Assembly (NCBI GenBank): GCA_022747635.1 | Contig: JAKTNV010000011.1 | Location: forward strand, 14,751,975 to 14,815,974 | DNA from: Hetaerina americana | Lineage: Eukaryota; Arthropoda; Insecta; Odonata; Calopterygidae | Length of the DNA: 64,000 nt | Reading direction: 5' to 3' | Part shown: in pieces, positions 10,863 to 21,329 of the stretch | Position numbering within the stretch: position 1 is the first letter of the stretch | Layout: every line of letters starts with the position of its first letter | Notes under the pieces: model-generated | Seen by the model: the letters and a program-made list of their open reading frames with translations, nothing else | Database searches by the model: none | What the model was told of the DNA's origin: nothing | Position numbers and translations under genes: made by a program

Positions 10863-12328
10863 ATACATCTACATCTACATCTACTTAATACCCCGCAAGC
10901 CGCCGCAAGGGCGTGTGGCGGGGGGTGCTAGGACACCACCCATAATTTAGAAAAGAAAAAGAAAAAAAAACCGCATGCAATAACGACAAAATCATATATA
11001 TAAAAAAAAAAAAACATGGCATACATTCATGCATGAACACTTACACCCCACACACATGCAAACACTCAAACTACCAACTAACATACACATGCACCTGAAA
11101 GTATACCTAACATCTCTATAGTGTTTAATTTTGTTCCGACTTGTAAATTCAACGTTTTTAATATTTCTAAAGTGACTTCGGTTTCTTGCTATTATGATTA
11201 CTGATTGTTCGGGGAAAGAATGAGTATTTGTACCTATCTGTCTTGGAATCTATCTCCCTTAGTTTATCTTTGTGGTCTGATCTACCTAAGTAGTGTGGGG
11301 CCATTATAATTCCTTCAGTGTCATATTTAAACTCGTTTGTTCTGAACCTTTCTAAAAGTCTAAGCCTCGCTTGTTCTCTCCGCACTTCAAGTGGTTCCCA
11401 GCCTAAATCCCCTAAGAGACCTGTCACACTTGTGTTTTTATCATAACAATTTTTAACGAATCTAGCGGATTTTCTCTGGACTTTATCTAATTCTTTTTGC
11501 CAAATTTTCTCCCACGGATCCCAAATACTTGCGGCATATTCCAAATGAGGTCTAACTAGAGCAAAATAACACCTCTCTTTAACTTTTTCATTACATTTCC
11601 CCACCACCCGTTTAATGAAGCCAAGTTTCTTTAAAGCTGATCCGCATATTGTCCTGATATGTGCTCCCCATGAAAGGCGTGGTGTTAGAACAACCCCCAA
11701 ATATTTAACTTGATTTGCCGTAGTCAATACTGAACCCTCTATTTTGTAGTTTATATCCTGATCCTCGCTTCCTTTATTCCAAAATTTCAAAACTGCACAT
11801 TTATCTATATTAAGTGTTAATCCCCATTTATTGCACCATTCCGAGATATTGTCTAAGTCTCTAGAGAGTAGCTCGCGATCTAGTTGGCTCCTTATTTCCC
11901 TGTATATCACCGTGTCGTCAGCAAATAACCTTAGATTGCTACTAACGTGTGTGCTTAAGTCATTTATGTATATTAAGAACAGAAGAGGCCCTATTACACT
12001 TCCCTGGGGGACGCCCGAAGTAACATCTCTCTCCGATGAGCACAACCCATCTATGACTACTATTTGTTTGCGGTTTGACAAGAAGTCTCTAATCCAATTA
12101 ATTATTTTCTCATTGATCCCATAGTATTTAAGTTTATGTAACAATTTATTGTGTGGGACTTTGTCGAAGGCTTTTTTGAAATCCAGGAATACTGCATCGA
12201 CTTGGGTGTTGTTTTCTCCCGATCTAAGTATATCGTGAATGAAGAGACCAAGTTGTGTTTCGCAAGATCTGCTTTTCCTAAATCCGTGCTGGTTGTGGAT
12301 TAGTATTTTCCTACTATCAAGAAATTGC
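10863..12328 (-). mobile_element. CR1/L2-like LINE, 5'-truncated copy
   Basis: Almost identical over its whole length to the 3' part of the LINE at 13,665-16,923; I see only a handful of substitutions and homopolymer length changes. It holds the RT from FLDSRKILIHNQHGFRK to the stop, then a 3' UTR with a G/C-rich stem-loop and an (ACATCT)3 end (plus-strand reading). 5' truncation during insertion is typical of LINEs. The similarity implies recent copying. Confidence 0.93.
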
Positions 12329-12330
12329 AT
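11167..12330 (-). pseudogene. LINE reverse transcriptase, C-terminal part
   Basis: 387 residues open without interruption: FLDFKKAFDKVPH, GVPQGSVIGPLLF, the catalytic FADDTVIY, then the thumb and the conserved C-terminal VRPHLEYAASIWDP and VQRKSARFVKNCYD. The endonuclease and the RT N-terminus are missing, so the fragment cannot retrotranspose alone. It ends at the same stop as the longer copy at 13,958. Confidence 0.92.
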
Positions 12331-12372
12331 GTATGACTATGTGAATGTATATGCATGTATGACTATGTGAAA
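12327..12372. repeat. Two-unit tandem duplication
   Basis: TGCATGTATGACTATGTGAA occurs twice with a 6-base spacer at the 5' junction of the truncated LINE. Confidence 0.85.
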
Positions 12373-12440
12373 TAATTTTTCCTTAAGCTGTTAATATTTT
12401 TTCACACCACCGTCAAAGTAAAAAAAGGAGGTGAATTTTC

Positions 12441-13664
12441 TACATCTACATCTACATAATACCCCGCAAGCCGCCGCAAGGGCGTGTGGCGGGGGGTGTT
12501 AGGTCACCAACCGTAAAAAAGAAAAATACCACATGCAAAAAAAAAACAACACGGAAAATTACACCCACAGCAGCGCACACACTCATGCAAAAATCCCTTC
12601 ATCCAATACTCATGCAAACACATAAACCGCAAAACAACTAAAAAACTGCACCCCATGATGCAGCACGAAAGACATCCTACAACACGGAAGCCAGGACACA
12701 ACAAGCAAGAAATTGAAACACCACATGAAAATGCACCACGAAACACTCTGCCCCCAAAGAGTCTTTAAAAGGCAGGGAATGCGACCCAACGTTGCAGGTA
12801 GCAGGAATTTCCCCCCGCGGAGAGGGACGAGGGATTGAAAGGGAAACTTAAAAACAGATGAACAGAACATGAATGAGGTCATTCGGGAAGAATGTGTTAT
12901 TATAACAAAACACATAAGGTTAGTGGAAGAGCATGCATTTAAATACAACTAATTATTTATTAGACGCTGAGGGTGGCAAGTGGAATTTTTGCTATCTATA
13001 ACCCTGCAGTTGCTATCCCGTATTGTCCGTGGGAAGAAGGAGTCCTTGAGTCGGCTAGTTCTGGCATCTATTTCCCGAATTTTATATGCATGATCCAAGC
13101 GACTAATGTATGTAGGAGTACGAATAATTTGCGAGACCTCGGTGCTGAAACATGCGGATCTAAATTTATTTAATAATTTCAATCTTGCATTGAATCGTCT
13201 CTCAGCCAATGATTCCCACCCCAAATCCATGAGCATTTCGGTGACGCTTTGCGTTTTATCGTAGGAATTTTTTACAAAACGGGCTGCCCGGCGTTGAACC
13301 TTCTCAATTTCCCGAATGAGACCTTTTTCACTCGGATCCCACACGCTGCATGCGTATTCTAAATGAGGCCTTACAAGAGCGTGGTAACAACGTTCCTTGA
13401 CCTTCGAGTCACTTTTGCCGACAATGCGTCTAATTAATCCCAATTTTTTATATGCTTGACCGCAGACTTTACGTATGTGAGTCCCCCAAGTTAAGTCTTT
13501 GGTGAATGTGACACCTAGGTATTTTACCGTATCAACTACTGCTAGGTCACCTCCAGCTAATTTGTAAGCAAATCCCGTTGATCTTTTAAAGAAATTTACC
13601 ACTGAACATTTATTATAATTTAGAGTCAATCCCCAGTTAGAACACCATTTAGTAATGCAATCTA
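12441..13664 (-). mobile_element. Outer CR1/L2-like LINE, 3' block
   Basis: The 3' part of the LINE whose 5' part is at 16,924-20,230. It contains the end of ORF2 and a ~500-base 3' UTR, finishing with the same G/C-rich stem-loop and (ACATCT)n end as the inner LINE. It is separated from its 5' part by the LINE inserted at 13,665-16,923. The plus-strand octamer GCAATCTA at 13,657-13,664 is repeated at 16,924-16,931. Confidence 0.9.
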
Positions 13665-13666
13665 CA
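12949..13666 (-). pseudogene. Outer LINE ORF2, C-terminal part
   Basis: Begins in the RT thumb (about 13,666, CITKWCSNWGLTLNYNKC), continues through YLGVTFTKDLTWGTHI, VRPHLEYACSVWDP and VQRRAARFVKNSYD, and ends at a stop at 12,949. Residues immediately before this point (EQDLDC) are encoded at about 16,925 on the other side of the inserted LINE. The frame agrees across the duplicated octamer, so the ORF was continuous before the insertion split it. Confidence 0.9.
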
Positions 13667-16600
13667 TCTACATCTACTCAATACCCCGCAAGCCGCCGCA
13701 AGGGCGTGTGGCGGGGGGTGCTAGGACACCACCCATAATTTAGAAAAGAAAAATAAAAAAAAAAAAATCGCATGCAATAACGAGAAAATCATATATAAAA
13801 AAAAACATGGCATACATTCATACATGAACACTTACACCCCACACACATGCAAACACTCAAACTACCAACTAACATACACATGCACCTGAAAGTATACCTA
13901 ACATCTCTATAGTGTTTAATTTTGTTCCGACTTGTAAATTCAAAGTTTTTAATATTTCTAAAGTGACTTCGGTTTCTTGCTATTATGATTACTGATTGTT
14001 CGGGGAAAGAATGAGTATTTGTACCTATCTGTCTTGGAATCTATCTCCCTTAGTTTATCTTTGTGGTCTGATCTACCTAAGTAGTGTGGGGCCATTATAA
14101 TTCCTTCAGTGTCATATTTAAACTCGTTTGTTCTGAACCTTTCTAAAAGTCTAAGCCTCGCTTGTTCTCTCCGCACTTCAAGTGGTTCCCAGCCTAAATC
14201 CCCTAAGAGACCTGTCACACTTGTGTTTTTATCATAACAATTTTTAACGAATCTAGCGGATTTTCTCTGGACTTTATCTAATTCTTTTTGCCAAATTTTC
14301 TCCCACGGATCCCAAATACTTGCGGCATATTCCAAATGAGGTCTAACTAGAGCAAAATAACACCTCTCTTTAACTTTTTCATTACATTTCCCCACCACCC
14401 GTTTAATGAAGCCAAGTTTCTTTAAAGCTGATCCGCATATTGTCCTGATATGTGCTCCCCATGAAAGGCGTGGTGTTAGAACAACCCCCAAATATTTAAC
14501 TTGATTTGCCGTAGTCAATACTGAACCCTCTATTTTGTAGTTTATATCCTGATCCTCGCTTCCTTTATTCCAAAATTTCAAAACTGCACATTTATCTATA
14601 TTAAGTGTTAATCCCCATTTATTGCACCATTCCGAGATATTGTCTAAGTCTCTAGAGAGTAGCTCGCGATCTAGTTGGCTCCTTATTTCCCTGTATATCA
14701 CCGTGTCGTCAGCAAATAACCTTAGATTGCTACTAACGTGTGTGCTTAAGTCATTTATGTATATTAAGAACAGAAGAGGCCCTATTACACTTCCCTGGGG
14801 GACGCCCGAAGTAACATCTCTCTCCGATGAGCACAACCCATCTATGACTACTATTTGTTTGCGGTTTGACAAGAAGTCCCTAATCCAATTAATTATTTTC
14901 TCATTGATCCCATAGTATTTAAGTTTGTGTAACAATTTATTGTGTGGGACTTTGTCGAAGGCTTTTTTGAAATCCAGGAATACTGCATCGACTTGGGTGT
15001 TGTTTTCTCCCGATCTAAGTATATCGTGAATGAAGAGACCAAGTTGTGTTTCGCAAGATCTGCTTTTCCTAAATCCGTGCTGGTTGTGGATTAGTATTTT
15101 CCTACTATCAAGAAATTTCATAATGTTAGTGACAATAACGTGTTCCAATATTTTACAAGAGATCGATGTTAAAGAAATGGGTCGGTAATTGGTTGGTTTA
15201 TCCCTATCGCCGCCTTTATAGATGGGAGTTATATGGGCTAGCTTCCAGTCGCGAGGTACTGAGCCTTCTTCTATCGATTTTAGAAAAACAATATGTAAAA
15301 ATGGGGCAATGTCGTCAGCTAATTCCTTTAATATTCTAGCAGGTATTTCTTCCGGACCAGGTGCCTTATGTGCTTTGATACTACGGAGCAGATGTACTAT
15401 TCCCTGCTTGGTCAGTGTAAGATCGCTCATGTGTTCCCCGGGTGGGTGTGGAGGATCGTTTGGTGCGTTTGTGTTTTTGTTGTAGACGCTCTGGAAAAAA
15501 TGGTTTAAAATATTTGCCTTTTTCACGCTATCTGTAATGATTTCTCCATTTTTCGTCTTCAAAGAGTGAACAGTGGGACGTTTACCCTGTATTTCCCTAA
15601 CATAGGACCAGAATGACTTTGGATTTTCCTCAAGATATTCGCTTAGCATTTTAGATTTAAAAGAGTGTAGTGCTGTGCGCATAATACTTTTCGTCTTACT
15701 ACGACATTCTTTTAGTAGCTGTTTGGTTGTATTCACAAAACTTATATCGTCACTTTTTAAACTCTTTTTGAAATTTGACTGTAGCTTTCTTTGCCTTCTT
15801 AATGCCGATCTGACTTCCCCGTTGTACCATCTAGGTTCCTTACTGTCGCATTTGAGTTTGGACGGGATGTACGTCTTTATTCCTTCGCGTAAAATATTTA
15901 AGAAATAATTCCAAGTGTTCTCTGTATTTGTTGTCAGTGTTTTTGTCTTGTATTCCGGTAATTTTATCTTTAAATATTCTCTTAGTCCGTTAAAATTTGC
16001 CTTGTTGTATAGGTATATTTTACGCTTTTCTTTGTTTATTTTGACGAACTTAGTTTTTAACTCCACAAGAATAGCCTTATGGTCACTGATTCCGTCTATT
16101 ATTTCAATGTTAGTAATGATTTCGGGCATAGAAGTCGCAAAGATGTCTAGTATGCTTTGGCCCCTTGTTGGTGATTTAACTATTTGTTCTAAGGAGTGTT
16201 TTGTGAATATATGAAGGAGTTCTTGGCATGAATCTCTGTTTTTGGCAGATTTTCCCACGCAGTAGTTTTCCCAGTCAATTGACGGTAGATTTGTGTCACC
16301 AGCGATTATAGTAATACTGTTGCTTTGTCTGCTGCTGATAGTGGATATTTGTTCGTCGAGCTTGTGTAGGACATCTGTGTTAGAAACTGGGGGTCTATAA
16401 AATGAACACACGTATAGGCTTCTGCCGTTGTAGTCCTTAATGTTGCACCAAACGCTTTCTATGTCATCTACGTCGCATTCATATCGTTGGCTACTAAGAT
16501 GTGACTTTACTGCAATGAATACTCCCCCACCCAACCTATTTGGTCTGTCCCTTCTGTAAATTGTGAAGCCGTTTGGAAAAACCTCATTGTTTGCTATATC

Positions 16601-16923
16601 TCCCGTGAGCCAACTTTCTGTTCCAACTACTATGTCTGCGTTTGTACTGACAAAAATATGTTCAATATCCGATATTTTGTTTCTAATGCTACGGCAATTT
16701 AATGTTATAATTTTAATATGGCTAATAACTTCTTGTTTTTCGGTTTTATGTACGCTAACAAAACTGTTTTGAGACGATTCGTGGTGAACAGAGACAAAAG
16801 AATTACATTCACTTGCATTGCTATCTGTTATGTATGTAGAGGCACCAATTTTATTAAATTTACGTGGGTTATATGTTGTTTTAACGCAAGTGCTTGTTTG
16901 TTCAATATTTTTGGGGATTTTGG
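13665..16923 (-). mobile_element. Inner CR1/L2-like LINE (nested insertion)
   Basis: A 3.26-kb insertion in the same orientation as its host element, bounded by an 8-bp duplication (plus-strand GCAATCTA at 13,657-13,664 and 16,924-16,931). The 3' end has two ACATCT-type units, then the stem-loop block (CCCCGCAAGCCGCC...). It lacks ORF1, so it is 5'-truncated close to the ORF2 start, but ORF2 is open for almost 1,000 codons. Part of the duplication overlaps the hexamer tail, so the exact junction is uncertain by a few bases. Confidence 0.92.
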
Positions 16924-16927
16924 GCAA
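13958..16927 (-). CDS. LINE ORF2: endonuclease-reverse transcriptase
   Basis: About 989 codons without a stop. The N-terminal APE-type endonuclease shows ITLNCRSIRNK (near residue 75), VVGTESWL, GGGVFIAVKSH, CSFYRPP, AGDTNLPSIDW (the usual GDFN is GDTN) and the catalytic SDHKA. The RT follows: APGPEEIPARILKEL, ITPIYKGGDRDKPTNYRPIS, FLDFKKAFDKVPH, GVPQGSVIGPLLF and FADDTVIY, then a C-terminal extension shared with CR1/L2 elements. The product would nick the target and prime cDNA from it. No ATG lies at the 5' end: the first codons start within or next to the junction with the outer LINE, so the native start is probably missing. Whether any active source copy exists elsewhere is unknown. Confidence 0.93.
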   Translation of the reverse strand: MPKIPKNIEQTSTCVKTTYNPRKFNKIGASTYITDSNASECNSFVSVHHESSQNSFVSVHKTEKQEVISHIKIITLNCRSIRNKISDIEHIFVSTNADIVVGTESWLTGDIANNEVFPNGFTIYRRDRPNRLGGGVFIAVKSHLSSQRYECDVDDIESVWCNIKDYNGRSLYVCSFYRPPVSNTDVLHKLDEQISTISSRQSNSITIIAGDTNLPSIDWENYCVGKSAKNRDSCQELLHIFTKHSLEQIVKSPTRGQSILDIFATSMPEIITNIEIIDGISDHKAILVELKTKFVKINKEKRKIYLYNKANFNGLREYLKIKLPEYKTKTLTTNTENTWNYFLNILREGIKTYIPSKLKCDSKEPRWYNGEVRSALRRQRKLQSNFKKSLKSDDISFVNTTKQLLKECRSKTKSIMRTALHSFKSKMLSEYLEENPKSFWSYVREIQGKRPTVHSLKTKNGEIITDSVKKANILNHFFQSVYNKNTNAPNDPPHPPGEHMSDLTLTKQGIVHLLRSIKAHKAPGPEEIPARILKELADDIAPFLHIVFLKSIEEGSVPRDWKLAHITPIYKGGDRDKPTNYRPISLTSISCKILEHVIVTNIMKFLDSRKILIHNQHGFRKSRSCETQLGLFIHDILRSGENNTQVDAVFLDFKKAFDKVPHNKLLHKLKYYGINEKIINWIRDFLSNRKQIVVIDGLCSSERDVTSGVPQGSVIGPLLFLIYINDLSTHVSSNLRLFADDTVIYREIRSQLDRELLSRDLDNISEWCNKWGLTLNIDKCAVLKFWNKGSEDQDINYKIEGSVLTTANQVKYLGVVLTPRLSWGAHIRTICGSALKKLGFIKRVVGKCNEKVKERCYFALVRPHLEYAASIWDPWEKIWQKELDKVQRKSARFVKNCYDKNTSVTGLLGDLGWEPLEVRREQARLRLLERFRTNEFKYDTEGIIMAPHYLGRSDHKDKLREIDSKTDRYKYSFFPRTISNHNSKKPKSL

Positions 16928-19080
16928 TCTAAATCCTGCTCTAGAATAAAACGATCCTCATCCTCAGATATCTCCCGATAGATCACCGTGTCATCCGCGA
17001 ACATCCTAATTTTACTTTTCACTTCGCGGTTCAAATCGTTAACAAAAATCAAGAAAAGCAACGGCCCGATCACACTTCCCTGAGGTACCCCCGACGTGAC
17101 TCGAACGCTGTCGGAACTAGCGCCATCAAGGACTACCCTCTGTTCCCGCTCTGAAAGAAAATCTTTAACCCAACTTATGGCGCCCTTGTTTATACCCGCG
17201 ACCTTTAATTTATGAATGAGTTTACCGTGTGGGACCTTATCAAATGCCTTTTGAAAATCTAAGAAGATGGCATCCACTTGCCTACCTCTCTCACCCGATA
17301 AAAGTAAATCATGTGTAAATAATCCTAATTGGGTCTCGCAGGAGCGGGTTTTCCTGAATCCGTGTTGATTGTCACTTAAAAAGTTAATATTGTCAAGGTG
17401 TCTCATTATTGAACTGACAATTATGTGCTCTAAGATTTTGCAACAGATAGAAGTGAGAGATATAGGTCTGTAATTACTGGGATCCTCCCTGTCACCACTT
17501 TTAAAAATAGGCGTTATTTGCGCGGTTTTCCAAATCTTAGGTACTTTGCACTCTGTGAGGGATTTGTTGAATATAAATTCAAGGTACGGGGCAATGTTTG
17601 GAGCTAAATGTTTTATCACCCTAGCTGGTATATTTTCGGGACCCGGGGATTTGTTGGGTTTAATCTCGTTAAGCAATTTTAGAATTCCTTGTTGGTCCAC
17701 TGTTATTTTTTCCATGGGTGGAGTATGTATTGTTTCTTGGAGATATGCGGTGGCAACATCATTTGAGAAAACGCTTTGGAAGAATGAATTTAAGATGTTA
17801 GCTTTACCCTCACTGTCTGTATGAATTATATTGCTACAATCCCTTAAGCAAGCCACGGTTTGTTTACTCCCATTTACTTCCCTAACATATGACCAGAAAG
17901 CTTTGGGGTCAGTGTCCAAGTGCTCGCAAAGTACTTTGCGTTTAAAGTCCAGTAAAGCGCTACGTAATTGTGTTTTGGTTTCAATATTGGAGGATCTATA
18001 TGTGTCCCATAATTGTTTATTCTCAGGGGATGATGTGTTCACGCCTGCCCTCTTTACCCTAGAGTGTAGCATTCTCTGCTTTCGAAGGGCTTTTCTAACG
18101 TCTTTATTGTACCACCTGGGGTCGCGATTTGCTTTAACGTATTTTATAGGTATGAAATCTACGATTCCTTTTTGCATGATATTGACAAATTCTGTCCAAG
18201 TTTCTTCCACGTTGACATGACTTAAGCGGGTTTTGAACTCGGGTAGTGAGGAGTTTAATTGATTGGCAAAAGATTCAAAGTCTGCTTTATGGTAATTATA
18301 AATTTTTCTTTTTGGTTTAATGATCTTTTTTATTTCTATGTCCAAGTGGACATTAATTGCTTTATGGTCACTCAACCCCTCATCAGTTGATACACTAATA
18401 ATACGTTCAGGCGTGTTTGTAAGAAATAGATCCAATATGTTTTTTCCACGGGTGGGCATGCGTACTGCTTGATGGAGGGAGTTTCTTTGAACCAATTTTA
18501 TCATGGAATTGCAAGATTCGCGATCGCGGGTCCCAGATTTAACGATATTGTTGTCCCAATCTATACCAGGGAGATTAAAGTCGCCACCAATTATGTTTAT
18601 GCTGTTATTATATTTACGTGTAAAATTGTAAATTTGATCGTTGAGGGTGTGAAGTGTTTTCAAATCTGAGTCTGGAGGTCTGTAGAAAGAGCATAAATTT
18701 ATGTTGGGTTGATTGGTCCGTATTAAGGTGCACCAAACACTTTCTATGTTATTATTTTCAAATGAAACTTGCCTGCTTTCAAAATGACTTTTAACTGCCA
18801 CGAAAACCCCTCCTCCGGGTCTTGTATCTCTATCGTGTCGGTAAACTTTGAAATCTATTGGGAAAATTTCTTGGTCGTTTATGTCATTGCACAGCCAACT
18901 CTCTGTGCCTAATACTATATCAGCGGAATGAGTTTGGATGATGTGTTCTAGATCCGCTGATTTGTTCTTGAGGCTTCTGCAATTTATAACAAGTATAGTT
19001 AAGTTATTTTGATGTTGAATAACGTCCTTATTTGTGCCTGACTGTAGTTTAGGACGCCTTTGTGGGGAAGTGCGTGTCAC
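16926..19080 (-). pseudogene. Outer LINE ORF2, N-terminal part (split)
   Basis: From the ATG at 19,080: endonuclease (VINCRSLKNKSADLEHI, LGTESWL, GGGVFVAVKSH, CSFYRPP, GGDFNLPGIDW, LSDHKAINV) and RT (SPGPENIPARVIKHL, ITPIFKSGDREDPSNYRPIS, FLDFQKAFDKVPH, GVPQGSVIGPLLF, FADDTVIYREIS), ending at EQDLDC where the inner LINE begins. The catalytic residues that I can read are intact. The only disabling lesion I see is the insertion, with the rest of the ORF at 13,666-12,949. Confidence 0.93.
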
Positions 19081-19187
19081 AATTCTTTCTAAATCAATGC
19101 CAGTGTTGTCGGTGACTTTTATATTTTTATTAATAATATTATACGTGCTATCCCCAGATGTTACTGACCCACTAAGTGACCTGCCCT

Positions 19188-20213
19188 TTATCCTAAAAAA
19201 GGCCTACAGTGGTCGAGTATCCTATCCGCCACCTTACTCGCCGCTTCCGCCGTGTAATGGACCCCAGATCGGTTAAGGGGAGTCCTGCAAGATCGGAGGG
19301 TTGGTCTCAGGTCGACGAAGGAGGCTCCTATGTCCGAGCAGAATCTCGATAGTCTCTGGTTTATGCCTTCCACTCGGCTCCAAACCAGAGACCCGCGATC
19401 CTCCCTCGGAACGATGCTGCAGACCGTTAGTCCCAGCCGAACCCCCTCGACGCCCTGGACGCGCTTCACCTCGGAGTTCAGTTCCCTAAGGGAACGGAGG
19501 ACCTCCTCGGATCCACGGTCCGTGACGTCGTTGGTGCCCACATGGGCCACGACCTGCAGCCTAGAGCACTTCGTGCCTTTGACCGCCGCCTCGATTGCCT
19601 TCGTCACCTGAGGGACTCCTCCGCCTGGTATACACCAGGCGGTCACCCGTTGATCGGCGCCTACGCGGCGCGCCCTTTCCCTCAATGGAACCATTACACG
19701 ACGGACATTCGAGCTACCTATTACTACAACTCCCTCCCTTCCCGTTCCCTGACGTCTTACCCTAGGCAGTGCCCTCGGAGTAGGGATAGGGGCTGCAGGT
19801 ACGGTGGTGCTGTCATCCGACAGCACCTGGTACCTGTTGGAGACGGGGATGGTATCTGCCTCCGCAGAGTCCAATCCACGCCGCAGCGTTACCTTCCCCT
19901 TGCCCCGAGAGACGACCCTCCAATCGTCCGACCTACGGACGTGAGACACTCCCTCGTTGGGAGATGGGACACGGGGTAGGTCTCTAATCGCCCAGCCACG
20001 TGTTGCGTTCGGACGAATCCGTGCACCCATATGGGCGTGGCGGGTTTTCGTATTCCCACCCCGAGCACCATCTCTCCTGAGGGGAGTCCTCCGGCCAGCG
20101 ATCTCCGATCGAAGCTCCCGCACCATTCTCTCCAGCATGACAATACGGGCCCTTAAAGCCGCGCATTCGCCAGTGCCTTCGAGCATGGCAACAGGGGACC
20201 TAGATGAAGCCAT
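19188..20213 (-). CDS. LINE ORF1: coiled-coil and SGNH-esterase-like protein
   Basis: 341 codons from the ATG at 20,213. Residues ~12-45 are rich in heptad-like hydrophobic and charged positions (ALRARIVMLERMVRELRSEI), a probable coiled coil. A basic linker follows. The C-terminal half has the blocks of an SGNH/GDSL-type hydrolase: VVVIGSSNVRR (nucleophile-type block), VVAHVGTNDV (GxND block) and SGVHYT near the C-terminus (His block). Esterase-bearing ORF1 proteins are known in CR1-like LINEs and are thought to bind RNA or membranes. ORF2 starts 107 bases downstream. There are no internal stops, so ORF1 looks intact. Confidence 0.85.
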   Translation of the reverse strand: MASSRSPVAMLEGTGECAALRARIVMLERMVRELRSEIAGRRTPLRRDGARGGNTKTRHAHMGARIRPNATRGWAIRDLPRVPSPNEGVSHVRRSDDWRVVSRGKGKVTLRRGLDSAEADTIPVSNRYQVLSDDSTTVPAAPIPTPRALPRVRRQGTGREGVVVIGSSNVRRVMVPLRERARRVGADQRVTAWCIPGGGVPQVTKAIEAAVKGTKCSRLQVVAHVGTNDVTDRGSEEVLRSLRELNSEVKRVQGVEGVRLGLTVCSIVPREDRGSLVWSRVEGINQRLSRFCSDIGASFVDLRPTLRSCRTPLNRSGVHYTAEAASKVADRILDHCRPFLG

Positions 20214-20230
20214 TTAGATTGAACTAGTTA

Positions 20231-21149
20231 TTAGTTTTTTGAATGTTAAGTTTAGTGTAGTGATTTCCGGGCAAAGTTAATCCCTCACCAGTGATCAGGC
20301 ACACATTCAAAGTGATTGGACATTCACACGTTCATATTTACCCAGGGGTTTCCCGAAGGTTTACAAGGAAATTTTATCCTTATTGCCAGGGACCGTATTC
20401 GAGAACTTACAAATATACACTCAGTCACAGTGATTATCCCAAAGTGGCGTACGGGGAGATATTACCAACATCAGGGTCTAGCTCTGGGCTACCAATCAAT
20501 GATGAAATTTCATTGTGGTTCATTAAAAACACAAACAATGATCTAATAATTGAAATGATCGGTAATCGGAAGTACTAATAGGTTTTGTGTGTTGTGTTGG
20601 AGGACCTCAAAGCTCGTACTAACTCCATATCCCTTTCAATCGTATCATTAAATCACAGCACGTATTTTATTCCCTGAATGGATAAATTTACTACTCCCTA
20701 ATATTCGGATGTATTCCATTCTACTTACACGGAATTGAATAATGAATGAATGGCTTGTATAATGAAAATTATGGAGTGGAGGACAATACTATTTCATGTC
20801 AAAGTCCCTTTTTATACATTTCATTCGCATTATTAATTGCTCAAAAATTGAGTAATTCGTCATATTGTCTCCATTTTGAAGGTTGTCCATTATCACGTGT
20901 TTTTCTTTCCCCAATGTTAGCATTGAGATAGTTGAAACTACTCTTTATTTTTTTGCGTTTTGAAAATCATATCTTACTGTATTTTTAGCATTTGCAGTTG
21001 GAAAAACAATATTGTATTCGTTCTTATTTATACAAGAATTAAAAAAGAAAGAAATCATATAATAAATATGCCATCTACCATAGTTGTAGATATCATGGTG
21101 GCAAGCATTAGTTCTGATTTCTGAATATGTAAAACCAGGTATAAGTCAA
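20231..21149. other. Possible LINE 5' UTR, then unannotated DNA
   Basis: The part next to ORF1 (to about 20,580) may be LINE 5' UTR; nothing in it proves this. Beyond that it is AT-rich without a recognisable gene. Confidence 0.35.
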
Positions 21150-21225
21150 CGATATATATATATATATATATACAAATATATAAATATAATATAATTATAA
21201 ATACATATATATACACATATATACA

Positions 21226-21285
<60 letters not shown>
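21150..21285. repeat. (TA)n microsatellite cluster
   Basis: TA tracts at 21,152-21,172 and about 21,232-21,279 with degenerate TA-rich sequence between them. Confidence 0.95.
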
Positions 21286-21288
<3 letters not shown>

Positions 21289-21329
21289 GTGTGTGTAGAT
21301 ATAAATGCATATATATTATATAATATAGA

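Larger units (their letters stand above)
16924..20230 (-). mobile_element. Outer CR1/L2-like LINE, 5' block
   Basis: Contains ORF1 (20,213-19,188) and most of ORF2 (19,080-16,926) of the LINE that ends at 12,441. Without the insertion the element would be at least 4.5 kb. Its ORF2 is clearly homologous to, but distinct in sequence from, that of the inner LINE, so these are two lineages sharing the same 3' end structure. The 5' limit is uncertain; some of 20,231-20,580 may be its 5' UTR. Confidence 0.88.

Noticed and set aside
16828..19080. 750-residue LINE ORF as one natural protein
   Set aside because: Its last ~30 residues are read out of frame from the inserted inner LINE; the natural ORF continues at 13,666.
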